Assembly (NCBI GenBank): GCA_021781455.1
Contig: JAJXWV010000030.1
Span: 1-64,000, forward strand
Source of the DNA: Acidobacteriota bacterium
Lineage (GTDB): Bacteria > Acidobacteriota > Thermoanaerobaculia > Gp7-AA8
DNA: 64,000 nucleotides
Direction of reading: 5' to 3'
Shown here: positions 23,586-33,242 of the stretch, in pieces
How the letters are laid out: each line of letters begins with the position of its first letter
How positions within the stretch are numbered: position 1 is the first letter of the stretch
Position numbers and translations under genes: made by a program
The notes under the pieces: generated by a model
What the model was told of the DNA's origin: nothing
Databases searched by the model: none
Seen by the model: the letters and a program-made list of their open reading frames with translations, nothing else

Positions 23586-25658
23586 ATGGCGTTTCGTGAC
23601 GACGCACAGCAGCTGATTCAGCAGAGGAAATTCGACGAGCTCGAAAGCCTCTGGATGGCCGAGCTCGATCGCGGCTCCACGGACTTCGAAGCCTTCATCA
23701 CCACGGCCAAGGCCCTGCGCAAGGCAGAGCAGCGCACCCAGTCCGACACTCTCCTGGGCCTCCTCGCCGATTCCTTCCAGGACCGCAAGCTCTGGTCCCA
23801 GCGCCTTCAGGTCCTCAAGGAGATCGGGCGGCTCTCCAAGCATCCCGCCCACCTCCGTCCACAGGTCGAGGAGGCGCTCCGCAAATCGCTGGGATCGCAC
23901 AAGAGCTTCGACCGCGCCTTCCAGATCGCGAAATTCGCCGATCCGCAGAGCAATCCTGTCGAGCGCGCCGAAAAAATCGAGACCTGGCTGATGTACGACG
24001 AGGGCGAGTGCTTCTTCATGGCGGGTCGCGGCGCCGGCTGCATCACCGAGCTGAATCCCGAGCTCGGAATCGCCCGGCTCGATTTCGAAAAGGACAAGCG
24101 CGTTTCGGTGCCTCTGGGCGCCGCGGCGAAGTACCTGGTGCCGCTGCAGGACAGCCATGTCCTGCGCGAGAAGTTCCGGGACCCGGCAAAGGTACGGCAG
24201 GAAGCCTTGAGCTCTCCGCCGCAGTTCTTCGCCCGGATTCTGCAGAGCTTCGGCCGGCCCATGATGATGGGCGAAGTGCGCGACGCGGTGATCGGAATCG
24301 TCCCCGACGAAAAGTGGACGTCCTGGTGGACCTCGGCACGGAAGAATCCTCAGATCGTCGTGAGCGGTACCGGCGCCAAGGCAACGTATTCATGGAACGC
24401 CTCGGCCGGCGATGCCGAGAAGACCGTCCGGCGCGACTTCGAGCGTGCCGAGGTCAAGACCCAGCTCGATCTCGCCCGCAAACACAGCGGCCGCAGCAAG
24501 GAGCTGGCGGATTTCTTTTCTTCGACACTCGCTGCCGAGGCAGGCCGGCTGTCGCGCACCGACGGAGCGCTGGCCTGGCAAATCCTGACAACCCTCGAGT
24601 CGCTGCCCGGCTCGTACGCCGCGCCCGTCGAGCCGGCCTCGCTGCTCACCGGACCGATGGCTTCACGGACCGTCGCCGCGATCGGGGACAAGCCGATGCG
24701 TGAGCGCGCGCTGCAGGTCGTTCGCGAACACCACCCCGACTGGCCGAAGGTCTACAGCGAGCTCTTCTTCCTCGAGGACGAGCCGCGCATCCTCACCACG
24801 ATCTTCTCCACCCTGGAGAAGGAAGGGCAGGCCGAGATTCGCGACCGTCTCATCGACGAGACCCTTCGCTATCCGCGGCGCCATCCGCGCGCCTTCTATT
24901 GGTATGTCAAGCGAGTGGCCGAGGACGAGTCGTGGAGCGAGCGCACGACGTATGCGCTGCTGTTCCTGATCCTCGACGCTCTGACGCACGACGAGTTCGC
25001 ACCCGTTCGCGCACGCCTCAAGGACTTCTTCGACAAGGGGGGGCTGGCGGTCCGGATCATCAACGACCAGGCCAACGAAGAACAGGCGCGGAAGCTCGTC
25101 GACACGCTGGATCGTTATGGCGCCGTCGAGGAGTACCGCCGCGAGATCGTCAAAGCCGCCGCGCTGATGAAGCACCCCGGCCTGCGCGAGCCGCAGGCTG
25201 AAGCGATCTACGCGACCGCCGATTCGTTCGAGAAGAAGCGCGCGGAGCTCGAGCACATGCGCAGGGTCGAGATTCCCGCCAACAGCAAGGCCCTCCAGGC
25301 CGCTCGCGAGCTGGGCGATCTCAGCGAGAACTTCGAGTACAAGTCGGCACGCGCACGCGCCGAATACCTGGCGGCCCGCGCGGCGAAGCTCAGCTCCGAG
25401 CTCTCCCACACGCGCGTGCTCGATCCGGCGTCGATCGACGTCTCTCAGGTGCGAGTCGGCACGAAGATCCGTCTCAGCAATGGGGACCTCAGCCGCGACG
25501 TGACCATCCTTGGACCATGGGAATCGGAACCGGAGCACGGCGTTTACTCGAACCAGTCGGACGTGGCCAAGGCGCTCGTGGGGCATACCGCGGGCGACAT
25601 CGTGAGCTTCATGGGCAACGACTACACGATCGAGTCCATCCGGCGCTGGACGGAGTAG
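23586..25658 (+). CDS. greA: GreA-type transcript-cleavage factor with a 500-residue N-terminal extension
   Basis: The 690-aa protein ends in a complete GreA/GreB module (about 530-690): a coiled coil with the acidic tip AARELGDLSENFEYKSARAR, matching the catalytic D/E pair of GreA, then the C-terminal domain GDLSRDVTILGPWESEPEHG...GDIVSFMGNDYTIESI. The first about 500 residues are helical, TPR/HEAT-like in appearance (LESLWMAELDRGSTDFEAF). The total length is near that of the chlamydial long GreA (about 715 aa), whereas E. coli GreA is 158 aa. It should rescue backtracked RNA polymerase; the extension's function is unknown. Confidence 0.88.
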   Translation: MAFRDDAQQLIQQRKFDELESLWMAELDRGSTDFEAFITTAKALRKAEQRTQSDTLLGLLADSFQDRKLWSQRLQVLKEIGRLSKHPAHLRPQVEEALRKSLGSHKSFDRAFQIAKFADPQSNPVERAEKIETWLMYDEGECFFMAGRGAGCITELNPELGIARLDFEKDKRVSVPLGAAAKYLVPLQDSHVLREKFRDPAKVRQEALSSPPQFFARILQSFGRPMMMGEVRDAVIGIVPDEKWTSWWTSARKNPQIVVSGTGAKATYSWNASAGDAEKTVRRDFERAEVKTQLDLARKHSGRSKELADFFSSTLAAEAGRLSRTDGALAWQILTTLESLPGSYAAPVEPASLLTGPMASRTVAAIGDKPMRERALQVVREHHPDWPKVYSELFFLEDEPRILTTIFSTLEKEGQAEIRDRLIDETLRYPRRHPRAFYWYVKRVAEDESWSERTTYALLFLILDALTHDEFAPVRARLKDFFDKGGLAVRIINDQANEEQARKLVDTLDRYGAVEEYRREIVKAAALMKHPGLREPQAEAIYATADSFEKKRAELEHMRRVEIPANSKALQAARELGDLSENFEYKSARARAEYLAARAAKLSSELSHTRVLDPASIDVSQVRVGTKIRLSNGDLSRDVTILGPWESEPEHGVYSNQSDVAKALVGHTAGDIVSFMGNDYTIESIRRWTE

Positions 25659-25833
25659 CGGTCGAGCGCCCGCACCGCTCGCCGTGACGCGCGGGCGATG
25701 GTAAAGTGTTGAAAACGGACGGGTACACTCGGCGGTGACGATCGTCACTGGGCGTCGTGCCCGAAGGCGCTCTCCCGGCTGTCCGACCCTGTACAATTGC
25801 CGCCACTTCAGGATCCGGAGGTTTGACTCCCCT

Positions 25834-26100
25834 ATGGCCTACGTAATCGCAGAACCCTGCGTCAACACCAAAGACACCGCGTGCGTCGACGTCTGCCCGG
25901 TCGATTGCATTCACCCGCGCAAAGACGAAGAGAACTTCGCCAAGGAGACGATGCTCTACATCGATCCGGAAGTCTGCATCGACTGTGGAGCGTGCGAGCC
26001 GGCCTGCCCCGTGCAGGCGATCTTCCCGGCCGATCTCGTTCCCGAGAAGTGGGCGCACTACACCGCAATGAATGCAGATTGGTACAAAGCGAAGGTTTAG
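25834..26100 (+). CDS. 7Fe-8S-type ferredoxin
   Basis: The 88-aa protein has a first cluster CVNTKDTACVDVCPVDC, with non-canonical spacing giving a [3Fe-4S] or adapted cluster, and a canonical second CIDCGACEPACP for [4Fe-4S]. The C-terminal part KWAHYTAMNADWYKAKV resembles the small ferredoxins of the FdxA group. It is a soluble low-potential electron carrier; the partner is not identifiable. GGAGG lies 11 nt before ATG 25834, a TACAAT box lies at about 25793, and a strong terminator follows at 26188, so it forms its own transcription unit. Confidence 0.92.
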   Translation: MAYVIAEPCVNTKDTACVDVCPVDCIHPRKDEENFAKETMLYIDPEVCIDCGACEPACPVQAIFPADLVPEKWAHYTAMNADWYKAKV

Positions 26101-26187
26101 AAGAATTTGTGACGCAGCTCACCTGCTTTGGCGGCGCTGCGATATAGTTTTCATCCAGGCATCAAACCGCGCCGCGTGGACGGCAAC

Positions 26188-26210
26188 AAAGGGGCGTAAA
26201 GCCCCTTTTT
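26188..26210 (+). terminator. Rho-independent terminator after ferredoxin
   Basis: AAAGGGGC-GTAAA-GCCCCTTTTT is a short GC stem followed by a T-run. The remaining sequence to 26369 contains no gene. Confidence 0.92.
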
Positions 26211-26369
26211 CGTTCTTTGGGAAATCCTGCGAGACCCTTCAGCTTCGCGCCCACCTCGGACCCAACCACGGCAGAGCGGGCGAATGGGCGTGCCTCCGTG
26301 GACAATTGCTGAAGCTACCTCTCTCTCTGCAACGCGGGCCGGAGGGTCTCGTCGGATTTCCCAGATACG

Positions 26370-27893
26370 TCAGCGGCCCTTGAGCAAGCCGAATAGTCCC
26401 CGCACAACCTGCTGAGTGACCGTTCGCGCCGCCTGGTTAGCGGCGCCCCGCACGGCGCGGCTCGAGAGCACTTCCCCGATCATCGACTTCGGTTGCGCTG
26501 CGCGCGCACCGCGCTGAGCACGCGGTGCCGGCGCTTCGGCCGGCTGCTCTGCCGCGCTCGCGGCGATCTTCTTCTGGAGGATCTCGTGGGCGCTCTCGCG
26601 GTCGATGGCGTTCGCGTATTTCGGCGTGAGAGACGAGGCAGCCAGCACCTGCTGATAGACCGAGTCGTCGACGGCGCTCATCGACGAGGACGGCGGGAGA
26701 ATCTGCACTGGCGCGGCGGGGGTCGGGATGCCTCGCGGATCGAGAACGCTGACCAGTGCCTCGCCCGTACCGAGCGCGGTCAGGGTCTTCTCGACGGAAA
26801 AGAATTCGCTCGGCGGAAACGTCGATGCACTGGCCTTCAGGTTCTTGGCGTCCTTGGGCGTAAACGCGCGCACGGCGTGCTGGGCGCGATTGCCGAGCTG
26901 CGCGAGCACGTTGTCTTCGATGTCGCCGGGCGTCTGGGTAATGAAGAAGACTCCGATGCCTTTGGACCGGATCAGCCGCGCCACCTGCTCGATGTGCTCG
27001 ACCAGAGCCGACGACGCGTCCTCGAAGAGCAGATGGGCTTCGTCGAAGAAGAAGGCCAGCCGCGGCTTCTCCGGATCGCCGACTTCCGGCAGCCTGTAAT
27101 AGAACTGGCCGAGGAGCCACATCAGAAACGTCGACCAGAGCCGCGGCTTGTCCTGGACGTCGGAGAGGCTGAGGACGTTGACCATTCCGCTCCCGCCGAC
27201 GGTGCGCATCAGGTCATTGATGTCGAGCTCCGGCTCTCCGAAGAATCGCGCTGCGCCCTGCTGCTCGAGCTCGACCATCTTGCGCACGAGCACTCCGACG
27301 GTCGCCGCCGACATGCCGCCGTACTGCTTGAGCTCCTCTTTGCCATCCCCGGACAAGTACTGCAGCACATCACGCAGGTCGGTGAAATCGAGCAGCGGCA
27401 TGTGGCGGTCGTCGCAGAACTCGAAGACCATGGCCAGCACGCCCTGCTGAGCATCGGTCAGGTCGAGCACTTTGCCGAGGAGAATCGGTCCGAAGGAAGA
27501 GACGGTAGCGCGCAGCTGAATGCCGTGCACCCCGGTCAGGCTGAAGAACTCGACCGGGAACGACTCGGGCACGAACTGCCGCTTCACGCTGGCCGCGCGG
27601 GCCGCGATTCGATCGTTGGACTGGCCGGGACGCGCCATTCCCGCCAGATCTCCTTTCACGTCTGCCAGAAAGACCGGCACCCCATTTCGGGACAAGCCTT
27701 CGGCGAGCACCTGCAGCGTCCGCGTCTTGCCGGTGCCCGTCGAGCCGGCGATCAGGCCGTGGCGGTTCATGAGGCCGAGCGGAATCCGCACCGGAAGGTC
27801 GGGCTGCGGTTTTCCGTCGCGGAGAACGTGGCCGATGTCGATGGCCGCGCCGCTGAACGCGAACGCCTTGCCGAAGGTCTCTTCGAAGGTCAT
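26370..27893 (-). CDS. HerA-like DUF853 ATPase
   Basis: The 507-aa ATPase has Walker A GSTGTGKTRT (about 50), VFLADVKGDLAGMARPG, Walker B LAFFFDEAHLLFED and the sensor FFITQTPGDIEDNVLAQLGNR typical of the YjgR/DUF853 group in the HerA/FtsK class. The C-terminus (about 435-507) is Ala-rich and basic. Proteins of this family form hexameric rings; the role in DNA processing is inferred. It is divergently transcribed from the beta-hydroxyacid dehydrogenase. Confidence 0.9.
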   Translation of the reverse strand: MTFEETFGKAFAFSGAAIDIGHVLRDGKPQPDLPVRIPLGLMNRHGLIAGSTGTGKTRTLQVLAEGLSRNGVPVFLADVKGDLAGMARPGQSNDRIAARAASVKRQFVPESFPVEFFSLTGVHGIQLRATVSSFGPILLGKVLDLTDAQQGVLAMVFEFCDDRHMPLLDFTDLRDVLQYLSGDGKEELKQYGGMSAATVGVLVRKMVELEQQGAARFFGEPELDINDLMRTVGGSGMVNVLSLSDVQDKPRLWSTFLMWLLGQFYYRLPEVGDPEKPRLAFFFDEAHLLFEDASSALVEHIEQVARLIRSKGIGVFFITQTPGDIEDNVLAQLGNRAQHAVRAFTPKDAKNLKASASTFPPSEFFSVEKTLTALGTGEALVSVLDPRGIPTPAAPVQILPPSSSMSAVDDSVYQQVLAASSLTPKYANAIDRESAHEILQKKIAASAAEQPAEAPAPRAQRGARAAQPKSMIGEVLSSRAVRGAANQAARTVTQQVVRGLFGLLKGR

Positions 27894-27955
27894 GCGGTGA
27901 CTTTAGCACTGCGATCAGCGGCGGGGCGGCATAGAATGCGCCGCCGGAGAAAAGC

Positions 27956-28828
27956 ATGAAGATCGCATTTATCGGACTTGGCGCCATGGGAACTCCGATG
28001 GCGCGCCACCTGGCCAAGCACCACGAAGTCACAGTCTGGAACCGCACCCGCGAGAAGGCCGAGCGGCACGCGCGCGAGCACGGGACGAAAGTTGCTGCGG
28101 ACCTCGCCCAGTGCGCCGCGGCAGAGGCCATCATCACCATCCTGCCGACGAGCCGCGAAGTCGACGAAGTCGTCGAACAGCTGATGCCGCATCTCCGCAA
28201 GGGAACGCTGTGGATCGATGCCACCAGCGGCGACCCGAACGTCAGCCGCGAGACGGCCTGCCGCCTGGCTGCCAGGGGCGTTGCCTTCGTCGACGCGCCG
28301 GTCACGGGTGCCGTCGTCGGAGCGGAGAACGCCACGTTGACGATCATGATCGGAGGGACCGCGGAAGACTTCGAGAAAGCAAAGAAGATCCTCGAGCACA
28401 ACGGGAAGACGATCATCCACGTCGGTCCCGTCGGCGCAGGTCACGCCATCAAGGTGCTGACTAACTCGATCATGGGCGCCACCGTCTGGATCACCAGCGA
28501 GTGCCTGCTCGTGGCGAAGCGGTATGGGATCGACATCAAGACCGCGCTGGCGGTGACCAACGCCGGCAGCGGACGGTCGAATGCCTCCGAGAACCTCCTG
28601 CCGATGCGGCTGGCGGACCACAAGTGGCCGCTCGTCTTCAAGCTCGCCCACCATGACAAGGACATCCGCATCGCCGCTTCGATCGCACACCAGCAGCATG
28701 CCTCGACCCCGATGCTGGCGCTGACGCAGCAGCTCTTCACCGCCTCTCTGAACGAGCTCGGCGATCAGGCCGACTACATCGAGGTCGCGAAGATCGTCGC
28801 GCAGATGAACGGCACGAGCTGGGAGTGA
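27956..28828 (+). CDS. Beta-hydroxyacid dehydrogenase (3-hydroxyisobutyrate dehydrogenase-like)
   Basis: The 290-aa protein has the NAD(P)-binding motif FIGLGAMGTPMARHLA with WNRT at the end of the second strand (Arg favours NADP). It also has substrate-site DAPVTGAVVGAENATLT and catalytic Lys in GAGHAIKVLTN. The family includes 3-hydroxyisobutyrate, tartronate semialdehyde and succinic-semialdehyde/glyoxylate reductases; the exact substrate cannot be read. A TAGAAT -10 box sits at 27932. The gene is followed immediately by a palindromic repeat. Confidence 0.9.
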   Translation: MKIAFIGLGAMGTPMARHLAKHHEVTVWNRTREKAERHAREHGTKVAADLAQCAAAEAIITILPTSREVDEVVEQLMPHLRKGTLWIDATSGDPNVSRETACRLAARGVAFVDAPVTGAVVGAENATLTIMIGGTAEDFEKAKKILEHNGKTIIHVGPVGAGHAIKVLTNSIMGATVWITSECLLVAKRYGIDIKTALAVTNAGSGRSNASENLLPMRLADHKWPLVFKLAHHDKDIRIAASIAHQQHASTPMLALTQQLFTASLNELGDQADYIEVAKIVAQMNGTSWE

Positions 28829-28985
28829 TGAGAGCCGGCGGAGCCGGGAAGGGCGGCCGGGTGGAAGCCGTGCAGCGCGGCGAAGAGTCTCCATCCGACA
28901 AATCGTCCCGGTAAGAGACTCTTCGCCGCGCTGCACCGCTCCCGCCACCGGCCGCCCCGCGGTTACGCCGGCTCAGAGTGACGGG
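28829..28985. repeat. MITE/REP-like palindromic element, copy 2
   Basis: The right end CGCCGGCTCAGAGTGACGGG (28966-28985) is identical to copy 1. The centre has GCGGCGAAGAGTCTCC (28877) and GAGACTCTTCGCCGCGC (28915) as inverted arms. The left end AGAGCCGGCGGAGCC is degenerate and begins directly after the dehydrogenase stop. Confidence 0.85.
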
Positions 28986-29016
28986 TGCGCGGTTCCGTCG
29001 GGATGAAGGCGAAGAT

Positions 29017-29805
29017 CTAGAACGTCGAGCGGATGATGCCGCCGTCGACCTGGATGCTCGCGCCGGTGAGGTAGCTCGCCCTTTCGCTGCAGAGGAAGGT
29101 GACGACGTCGCCGAGCTCGCGCGGCTCGCCGAAGCGGCCCATGGGAATCGCACCGACTGACTTGTCGAGAACCTGCTGCGGCGTGATCCCCTGCTCCCGG
29201 GCCCGGATGTCGGCGAGATGCCGCTGCCGGTCGGTGAGGTAGTGGCCGGGGAGAACGGCGTTCACCGTGATGCCGTCGCTGGCCACCTGGTCGCCGAGGG
29301 TCTTGGTCAGCGCGGACAATCCCGCGCGCAACGTGCTGCTGATCGTCAGCAGCCCGGTGGGCTGCTTCGCCACGAGCGAAGTGATGTGGACGATGCGCCC
29401 CCACCTCCGCTGCTGCATTCCCGGAATGACGAGATTGCAGAGCCGGACGACGTTCATCAGTGTCGAGTCGATTCCCGACTGCCACTGCTGCTCATCGAGC
29501 TCCAGGAACGGGGCAGCCGGAGGTCCGCCGGTGTTCGTCACCAGGATGTCGACCTGGCCAAAGCGCTCGATTGTCTTCTCGTACCAGCGCTGCAGGTCGG
29601 CGGCCTTCGACACGTCGCAGGCGATCGCCAGGACGTCGCCGCCCGCGGATTCGATCGACTTCCGCGCCTCCTCGAGCGACTCGAGCGTTCGCGAGCAGAT
29701 CGACAGGCGGACACCCTCGGCGGAAAGAGAGCTTGCGATCGCCCGCCCCAGCCCCTTGCTCGCAGCGGAGACCATCGCTACGCGATTGCGAATTCCAAAG
29801 TCCAT
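29017..29805 (-). CDS. SDR-family oxidoreductase with atypical active site
   Basis: The 262-aa Rossmann enzyme has [16 protein letters not shown] (cofactor loop), [22 protein letters not shown] and C-terminal [14 protein letters not shown]. The usual YxxxK catalytic motif is absent; the aligned segment is [17 protein letters not shown], as in a subgroup of FabG-like SDRs that carry Ser/Arg there. The reaction may therefore differ from ordinary ketoreduction. The start ATG 29805 overlaps the icd stop by one base, indicating translational coupling. Confidence 0.88.
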   Translation of the reverse strand: MDFGIRNRVAMVSAASKGLGRAIASSLSAEGVRLSICSRTLESLEEARKSIESAGGDVLAIACDVSKAADLQRWYEKTIERFGQVDILVTNTGGPPAAPFLELDEQQWQSGIDSTLMNVVRLCNLVIPGMQQRRWGRIVHITSLVAKQPTGLLTISSTLRAGLSALTKTLGDQVASDGITVNAVLPGHYLTDRQRHLADIRAREQGITPQQVLDKSVGAIPMGRFGEPRELGDVVTFLCSERASYLTGASIQVDGGIIRSTF

Positions 29806-31037
29806 CAGATGTTCTCGACGATCGCTTTTCCGAAGGCGCTGGTCGACAGCTTCGTGGCGCCCTGCATCTGGCGCTCCAGGTCGTAGGTGACCTTCTTCTG
29901 CCGGATCGTTTTCGCGATCGCCTGCTCGATCGCGTCCGCCGCCTCCCACCATTTCATGTGCCGCAGCATCATCACGCCGGAGAGGATCAGCGAGCCGGGG
30001 TTGATCATGTCCTTGTTTGCGTACTTCGGCGCAGTGCCGTGCGTGGCCTCGAAGATCGCCACTTCGTCGGACTCGTTGGAGCCCGGAGCCATGCCCAGGC
30101 CGCCCACCTGTGCCGCGAGGGCATCCGAGATGTAGTCGCCGTTGAGGTTCGTCGTGGCGAGAACGGAGTACTCCGAAGGCCGCAGCAGCGCCTGCTGAAA
30201 CATGGAATCGGCGATGCGGTCCTTGATCACGATCTTTCCCGCCGGTGCCGGGCCGTCGAGCTCCGACTCCGGAATCGTCATGCTCCCGAACTCTTCCTTC
30301 GCCAGCTGATAGCCCCACTCCTTGAACGCGCCTTCGGTGAACTTCTGGATGTTGCCCTTGTGAACGAGCGTGACGGAGTCGCGCTTCGCCGCGATCGCGT
30401 ACTCGATCGCCTTGCGGATCAGGCGCTTCGATCCGAACTCCGAGACCGGCTTGATTCCGATCGCGGAGCCCGGGCGGATCTTGTCCTTCCGCCGCTCGAG
30501 CAAGTTCACCGTCTCGATGATCTTGTTCGCTCCTTCGCTTCCGGCAGGCCACTCGATGCCCGCGTAAACATCCTCGGTGTTCTCGCGGAAGATGATCATG
30601 TTCACCTTCTGCGGTTCCTTGACCGGCGAGGGGACACCTTCGAAGTAGCGCACCGGGCGGACACACGCGTAGAGGTCGAGGACCTGGCGCATCGTGACGT
30701 TCAGCGAGCGGATGCCGCCGCCGACCGGAGTCGAAAGCGGGCCCTTGATCGAGACGCGATACTCGCTGATCAGGTCGAGGGTTTCCTGCGGCAGATACTC
30801 GTCGAACCTCTCCTTCGCCTTATCGCCGGCGAAGACTTCGTGCCAGTGGATCTTTTTCTTCCCGCCGTAGACCTTCTCGACGGCGCCGTCGATGACGTGA
30901 CTGGTGGCGCGCCAGATGTCGGGACCGGTGCCGTCGCCTTCGATGAACGGGACGATCGGATCGTCGGGTACGACGATGTGACCGTCCTCGTAATCGATGT
31001 GGGAGCCTGACGTGGGCTTTGGAATGCGATCAGCCAT
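29805..31037 (-). CDS. icd: NADP-dependent isocitrate dehydrogenase
   Basis: The 410-aa TCA-cycle enzyme has substrate loop [20 protein letters not shown] with the Ser and Arg residues, [18 protein letters not shown], and catalytic Lys/Tyr in [16 protein letters not shown] and [14 protein letters not shown]. The cofactor region [18 protein letters not shown] plus TYDLER retains the Lys-Tyr and Tyr/Arg that specify NADP in E. coli Icd. It oxidatively decarboxylates isocitrate to 2-oxoglutarate. It is the first gene of a two-gene unit with the SDR. Confidence 0.96.
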   Translation of the reverse strand: MADRIPKPTSGSHIDYEDGHIVVPDDPIVPFIEGDGTGPDIWRATSHVIDGAVEKVYGGKKKIHWHEVFAGDKAKERFDEYLPQETLDLISEYRVSIKGPLSTPVGGGIRSLNVTMRQVLDLYACVRPVRYFEGVPSPVKEPQKVNMIIFRENTEDVYAGIEWPAGSEGANKIIETVNLLERRKDKIRPGSAIGIKPVSEFGSKRLIRKAIEYAIAAKRDSVTLVHKGNIQKFTEGAFKEWGYQLAKEEFGSMTIPESELDGPAPAGKIVIKDRIADSMFQQALLRPSEYSVLATTNLNGDYISDALAAQVGGLGMAPGSNESDEVAIFEATHGTAPKYANKDMINPGSLILSGVMMLRHMKWWEAADAIEQAIAKTIRQKKVTYDLERQMQGATKLSTSAFGKAIVENI

Positions 31038-31121
31038 TCATTCACCTTCGCGCGGAATTCGGCGGCGAGAGTAGCCGAGGGCACTGGAAAAAGCGAGATC
31101 GTCGCGCCTCTCTGGAGCGTA

Positions 31122-32030
31122 TCAGCCGGCCGATGCGACGGACACTTCTTCCCGTTCGATCAGCGACCGCAACGTGTTGATGTTCTTTCGGTCGGACTCG
31201 GTCTCGATCGTTTTCGGGGTCTCGAGAATCTTCGGGATGGCGGCGAATCGCGGATCGTTGAGCAGCAGCCGGAAGGCTTCCAGCCCGATCTGTCCTTCGC
31301 CGATGTGCTCGTGGCGATCGACCCGGGAGCCGAGCCCCTTCTTCGAATCGTTGAGGTGGAACGCTCCGACGTTCTCGACTCCGACGTGGCGTTCGGCCTC
31401 CTCGATCATGCGCTCGTATCCATCGCCCGTCCGGATCTCGTATCCCGCCGCGAAGACGTGGCAGGTATCGATGCAGATGCCGACCCGTTGTTTGTCATCG
31501 ACGAGCTTGATGATCCGGCCGAGCTCTTCGAACGTGCAGCCGAGGCACGAGCCCTGGCCCGCCGCGGTCTCGAGGAGCGTCGCCACGCGATGCTGTGGCA
31601 GCGCGGCGTGGATGCGGTCGAGGCTGCGCGCGATCTGGTCGATGCCGGCATCGGCTCCGGCGCCGAGGTGAGCGCCGGGATGGAGGACGACGGCGTGGAT
31701 GCCGAGCCGCTCGGCGCGGTCGAGCTCGTCGATCATCGCCTCGATCGACCGGCGATGGAACTCCTCGTTTGTCGTGGCGAGATTGATCAGGTAGGACGCG
31801 TGCGTGAGCAGCGGCTCGACGTTACGCGATTTCCGGAATCGCGCGACATCTTCGACCGTGAGCTCTTTCCCTTTCCACTGGTTCGAGTTCTTCGCGAAGA
31901 TCGCGGCTGCCGTGGCGTTGATCGCCGTGCCGCGCTCGAAGGCGGTGTGGAGCCCACCTTTCGTCGAGAGGTGGGCTCCGATGAGGTCGCCTGAGGCTTT
32001 GGGGAACTTGAAGCGGTTTTTGCGAGGCAC
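31122..32030 (-). CDS. nfo: Deoxyribonuclease IV (endonuclease IV)
   Basis: The 302-aa AP endonuclease contains GAHLSTKGGLHTA, VVLHPGAHLGAG, LLETAAGQGSCLG, CIDTCHVFAAGY, FHLNDSKKGLGSRVDRHEHI and GEGQIGLEAF, covering the three-zinc site. It incises abasic sites in base-excision repair. It begins 1 bp after the stop of the OmpA-like gene, so it is likely the last member of the minus-strand run from 34289. Confidence 0.95.
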   Translation of the reverse strand: MPRKNRFKFPKASGDLIGAHLSTKGGLHTAFERGTAINATAAAIFAKNSNQWKGKELTVEDVARFRKSRNVEPLLTHASYLINLATTNEEFHRRSIEAMIDELDRAERLGIHAVVLHPGAHLGAGADAGIDQIARSLDRIHAALPQHRVATLLETAAGQGSCLGCTFEELGRIIKLVDDKQRVGICIDTCHVFAAGYEIRTGDGYERMIEEAERHVGVENVGAFHLNDSKKGLGSRVDRHEHIGEGQIGLEAFRLLLNDPRFAAIPKILETPKTIETESDRKNINTLRSLIEREEVSVASAG

Positions 32031-33227
32031 CTATTTGCAGTCCGTCCGCTTCACCTCAACGCGGCGGTTCTTGAACCGATTCTCGTCCGACGTGTTCGGA
32101 ACGAGCGGCTGTGTGTCGCCATAGCCGTGCGAGGTCAGCCGTGACGCGGCGATCCCGTGCGCGACGAGCCACTGCTTCACGGCTGCCGCGCGCTCATCGG
32201 AAAGCTTCAGGTTGTAATCCGGCTTGCCGACGTTGTCTGTGTGTCCGCCGATCTCCACGACGAGCTTCGGCTCCTCCTTCAACAGCGAGAGAAGCTGGTT
32301 CAGTGCCGGCTCGGCATCGGGGCGCAGCGTGGCCTTGTTGAAATCGAAGTTCACGCCGTAAAGCGCGGCCTTGCAGTTCTGCTTCAACTGCGCGCGAAGG
32401 CCGGCGCCAGTGTCGACGACCTCGACTGTGTAACTCGGCGCGAAATCCTGCGAAGCGATGTAGACGCCTATGTCGCGGCCGTTCTTCGTATAACGAGCGT
32501 CCATCTCGTGACTGGTCGTCAGGCAGACCGCGCTCCATCCGGCCGCCCGGAACGCCGCTTCGTAGGCTTCTACCAGCGCGTAATCCGAGATCCCGGCCGG
32601 CGCGTCGTATTCGCGCGTGATCTTCTCAGTGCCCCGGGCCTCGGTCTTCGTGCAATCGGGCTGCTCCCAAAGATCGCCAGTCTCGTTCTTTCCCGACGTC
32701 ATCCTGCTTCCGGGAAGCGGTGAGACGTACGGGATGTCGGCTTTCTCGCCGAAGGTCTCCGGCGTGGCTGCTGGCGCCTTCAGCGTCACGTGAAACGGAT
32801 TCGGCCCGGGCTCGACGATGACCCCGGCGTTGCAGCACTGCCAGAACGCAACGTAGACAGCGTGATCGCCTTCGCCCTTCTGCAGCGTCGACGACGACTT
32901 CGCGCTCTCCATGTCGCCGTACACAAACTTGAATCCCTGCTGCTGCAGACGCTTGATCGTCGAGGTCCAGGCGTCGGGCTTCGCATCGTCGAGCGTGAAT
33001 CTCCACACTTTCCCGGCGACCGGCACGTAGCCGCCCGAGTTTCTCTTCATCGTGGTCTTGTCGATGTTGAGGTCCCATTCGTTGTACGCGTAGTACTTCA
33101 GGTCGCTGACCTTATAGAGTCCGTCAGGGGACGGGAACCACGACGGGAGTGCGGGCTTTGGTTGTTCGGCGGCAATTGCGGAAAACGAAAAGAGAGACAG
33201 AAACAGCACGGCTGCAAAACGAGGCAA
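32031..33227 (-). CDS. OmpA-family outer-membrane/periplasmic protein
   Basis: The 398-aa protein has a signal peptide (FAAVLFLSLFSFSAIAAE). The N-terminal two thirds have no recognisable family and contain WQCCNAG. The C-terminal 110 residues are an OmpA peptidoglycan-binding domain: VNFDFNKATLRPDAEPALNQ, VVEIGGHTDNVGK with the DAP-binding Asp, and LSDERAAAVKQWL with the Arg. It anchors the envelope to murein and lies between nfo and the SH3-TonB gene. Confidence 0.9.
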   Translation of the reverse strand: MPRFAAVLFLSLFSFSAIAAEQPKPALPSWFPSPDGLYKVSDLKYYAYNEWDLNIDKTTMKRNSGGYVPVAGKVWRFTLDDAKPDAWTSTIKRLQQQGFKFVYGDMESAKSSSTLQKGEGDHAVYVAFWQCCNAGVIVEPGPNPFHVTLKAPAATPETFGEKADIPYVSPLPGSRMTSGKNETGDLWEQPDCTKTEARGTEKITREYDAPAGISDYALVEAYEAAFRAAGWSAVCLTTSHEMDARYTKNGRDIGVYIASQDFAPSYTVEVVDTGAGLRAQLKQNCKAALYGVNFDFNKATLRPDAEPALNQLLSLLKEEPKLVVEIGGHTDNVGKPDYNLKLSDERAAAVKQWLVAHGIAASRLTSHGYGDTQPLVPNTSDENRFKNRRVEVKRTDCK

Positions 33228-33242
33228 GGCATCCTCCTTTGA

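Noticed and set aside
29806-30666. Long upstream extension of the SDR frame over icd
   Set aside because: The first about 290 codons are out-of-frame icd sequence; the true SDR starts at ATG 29805.
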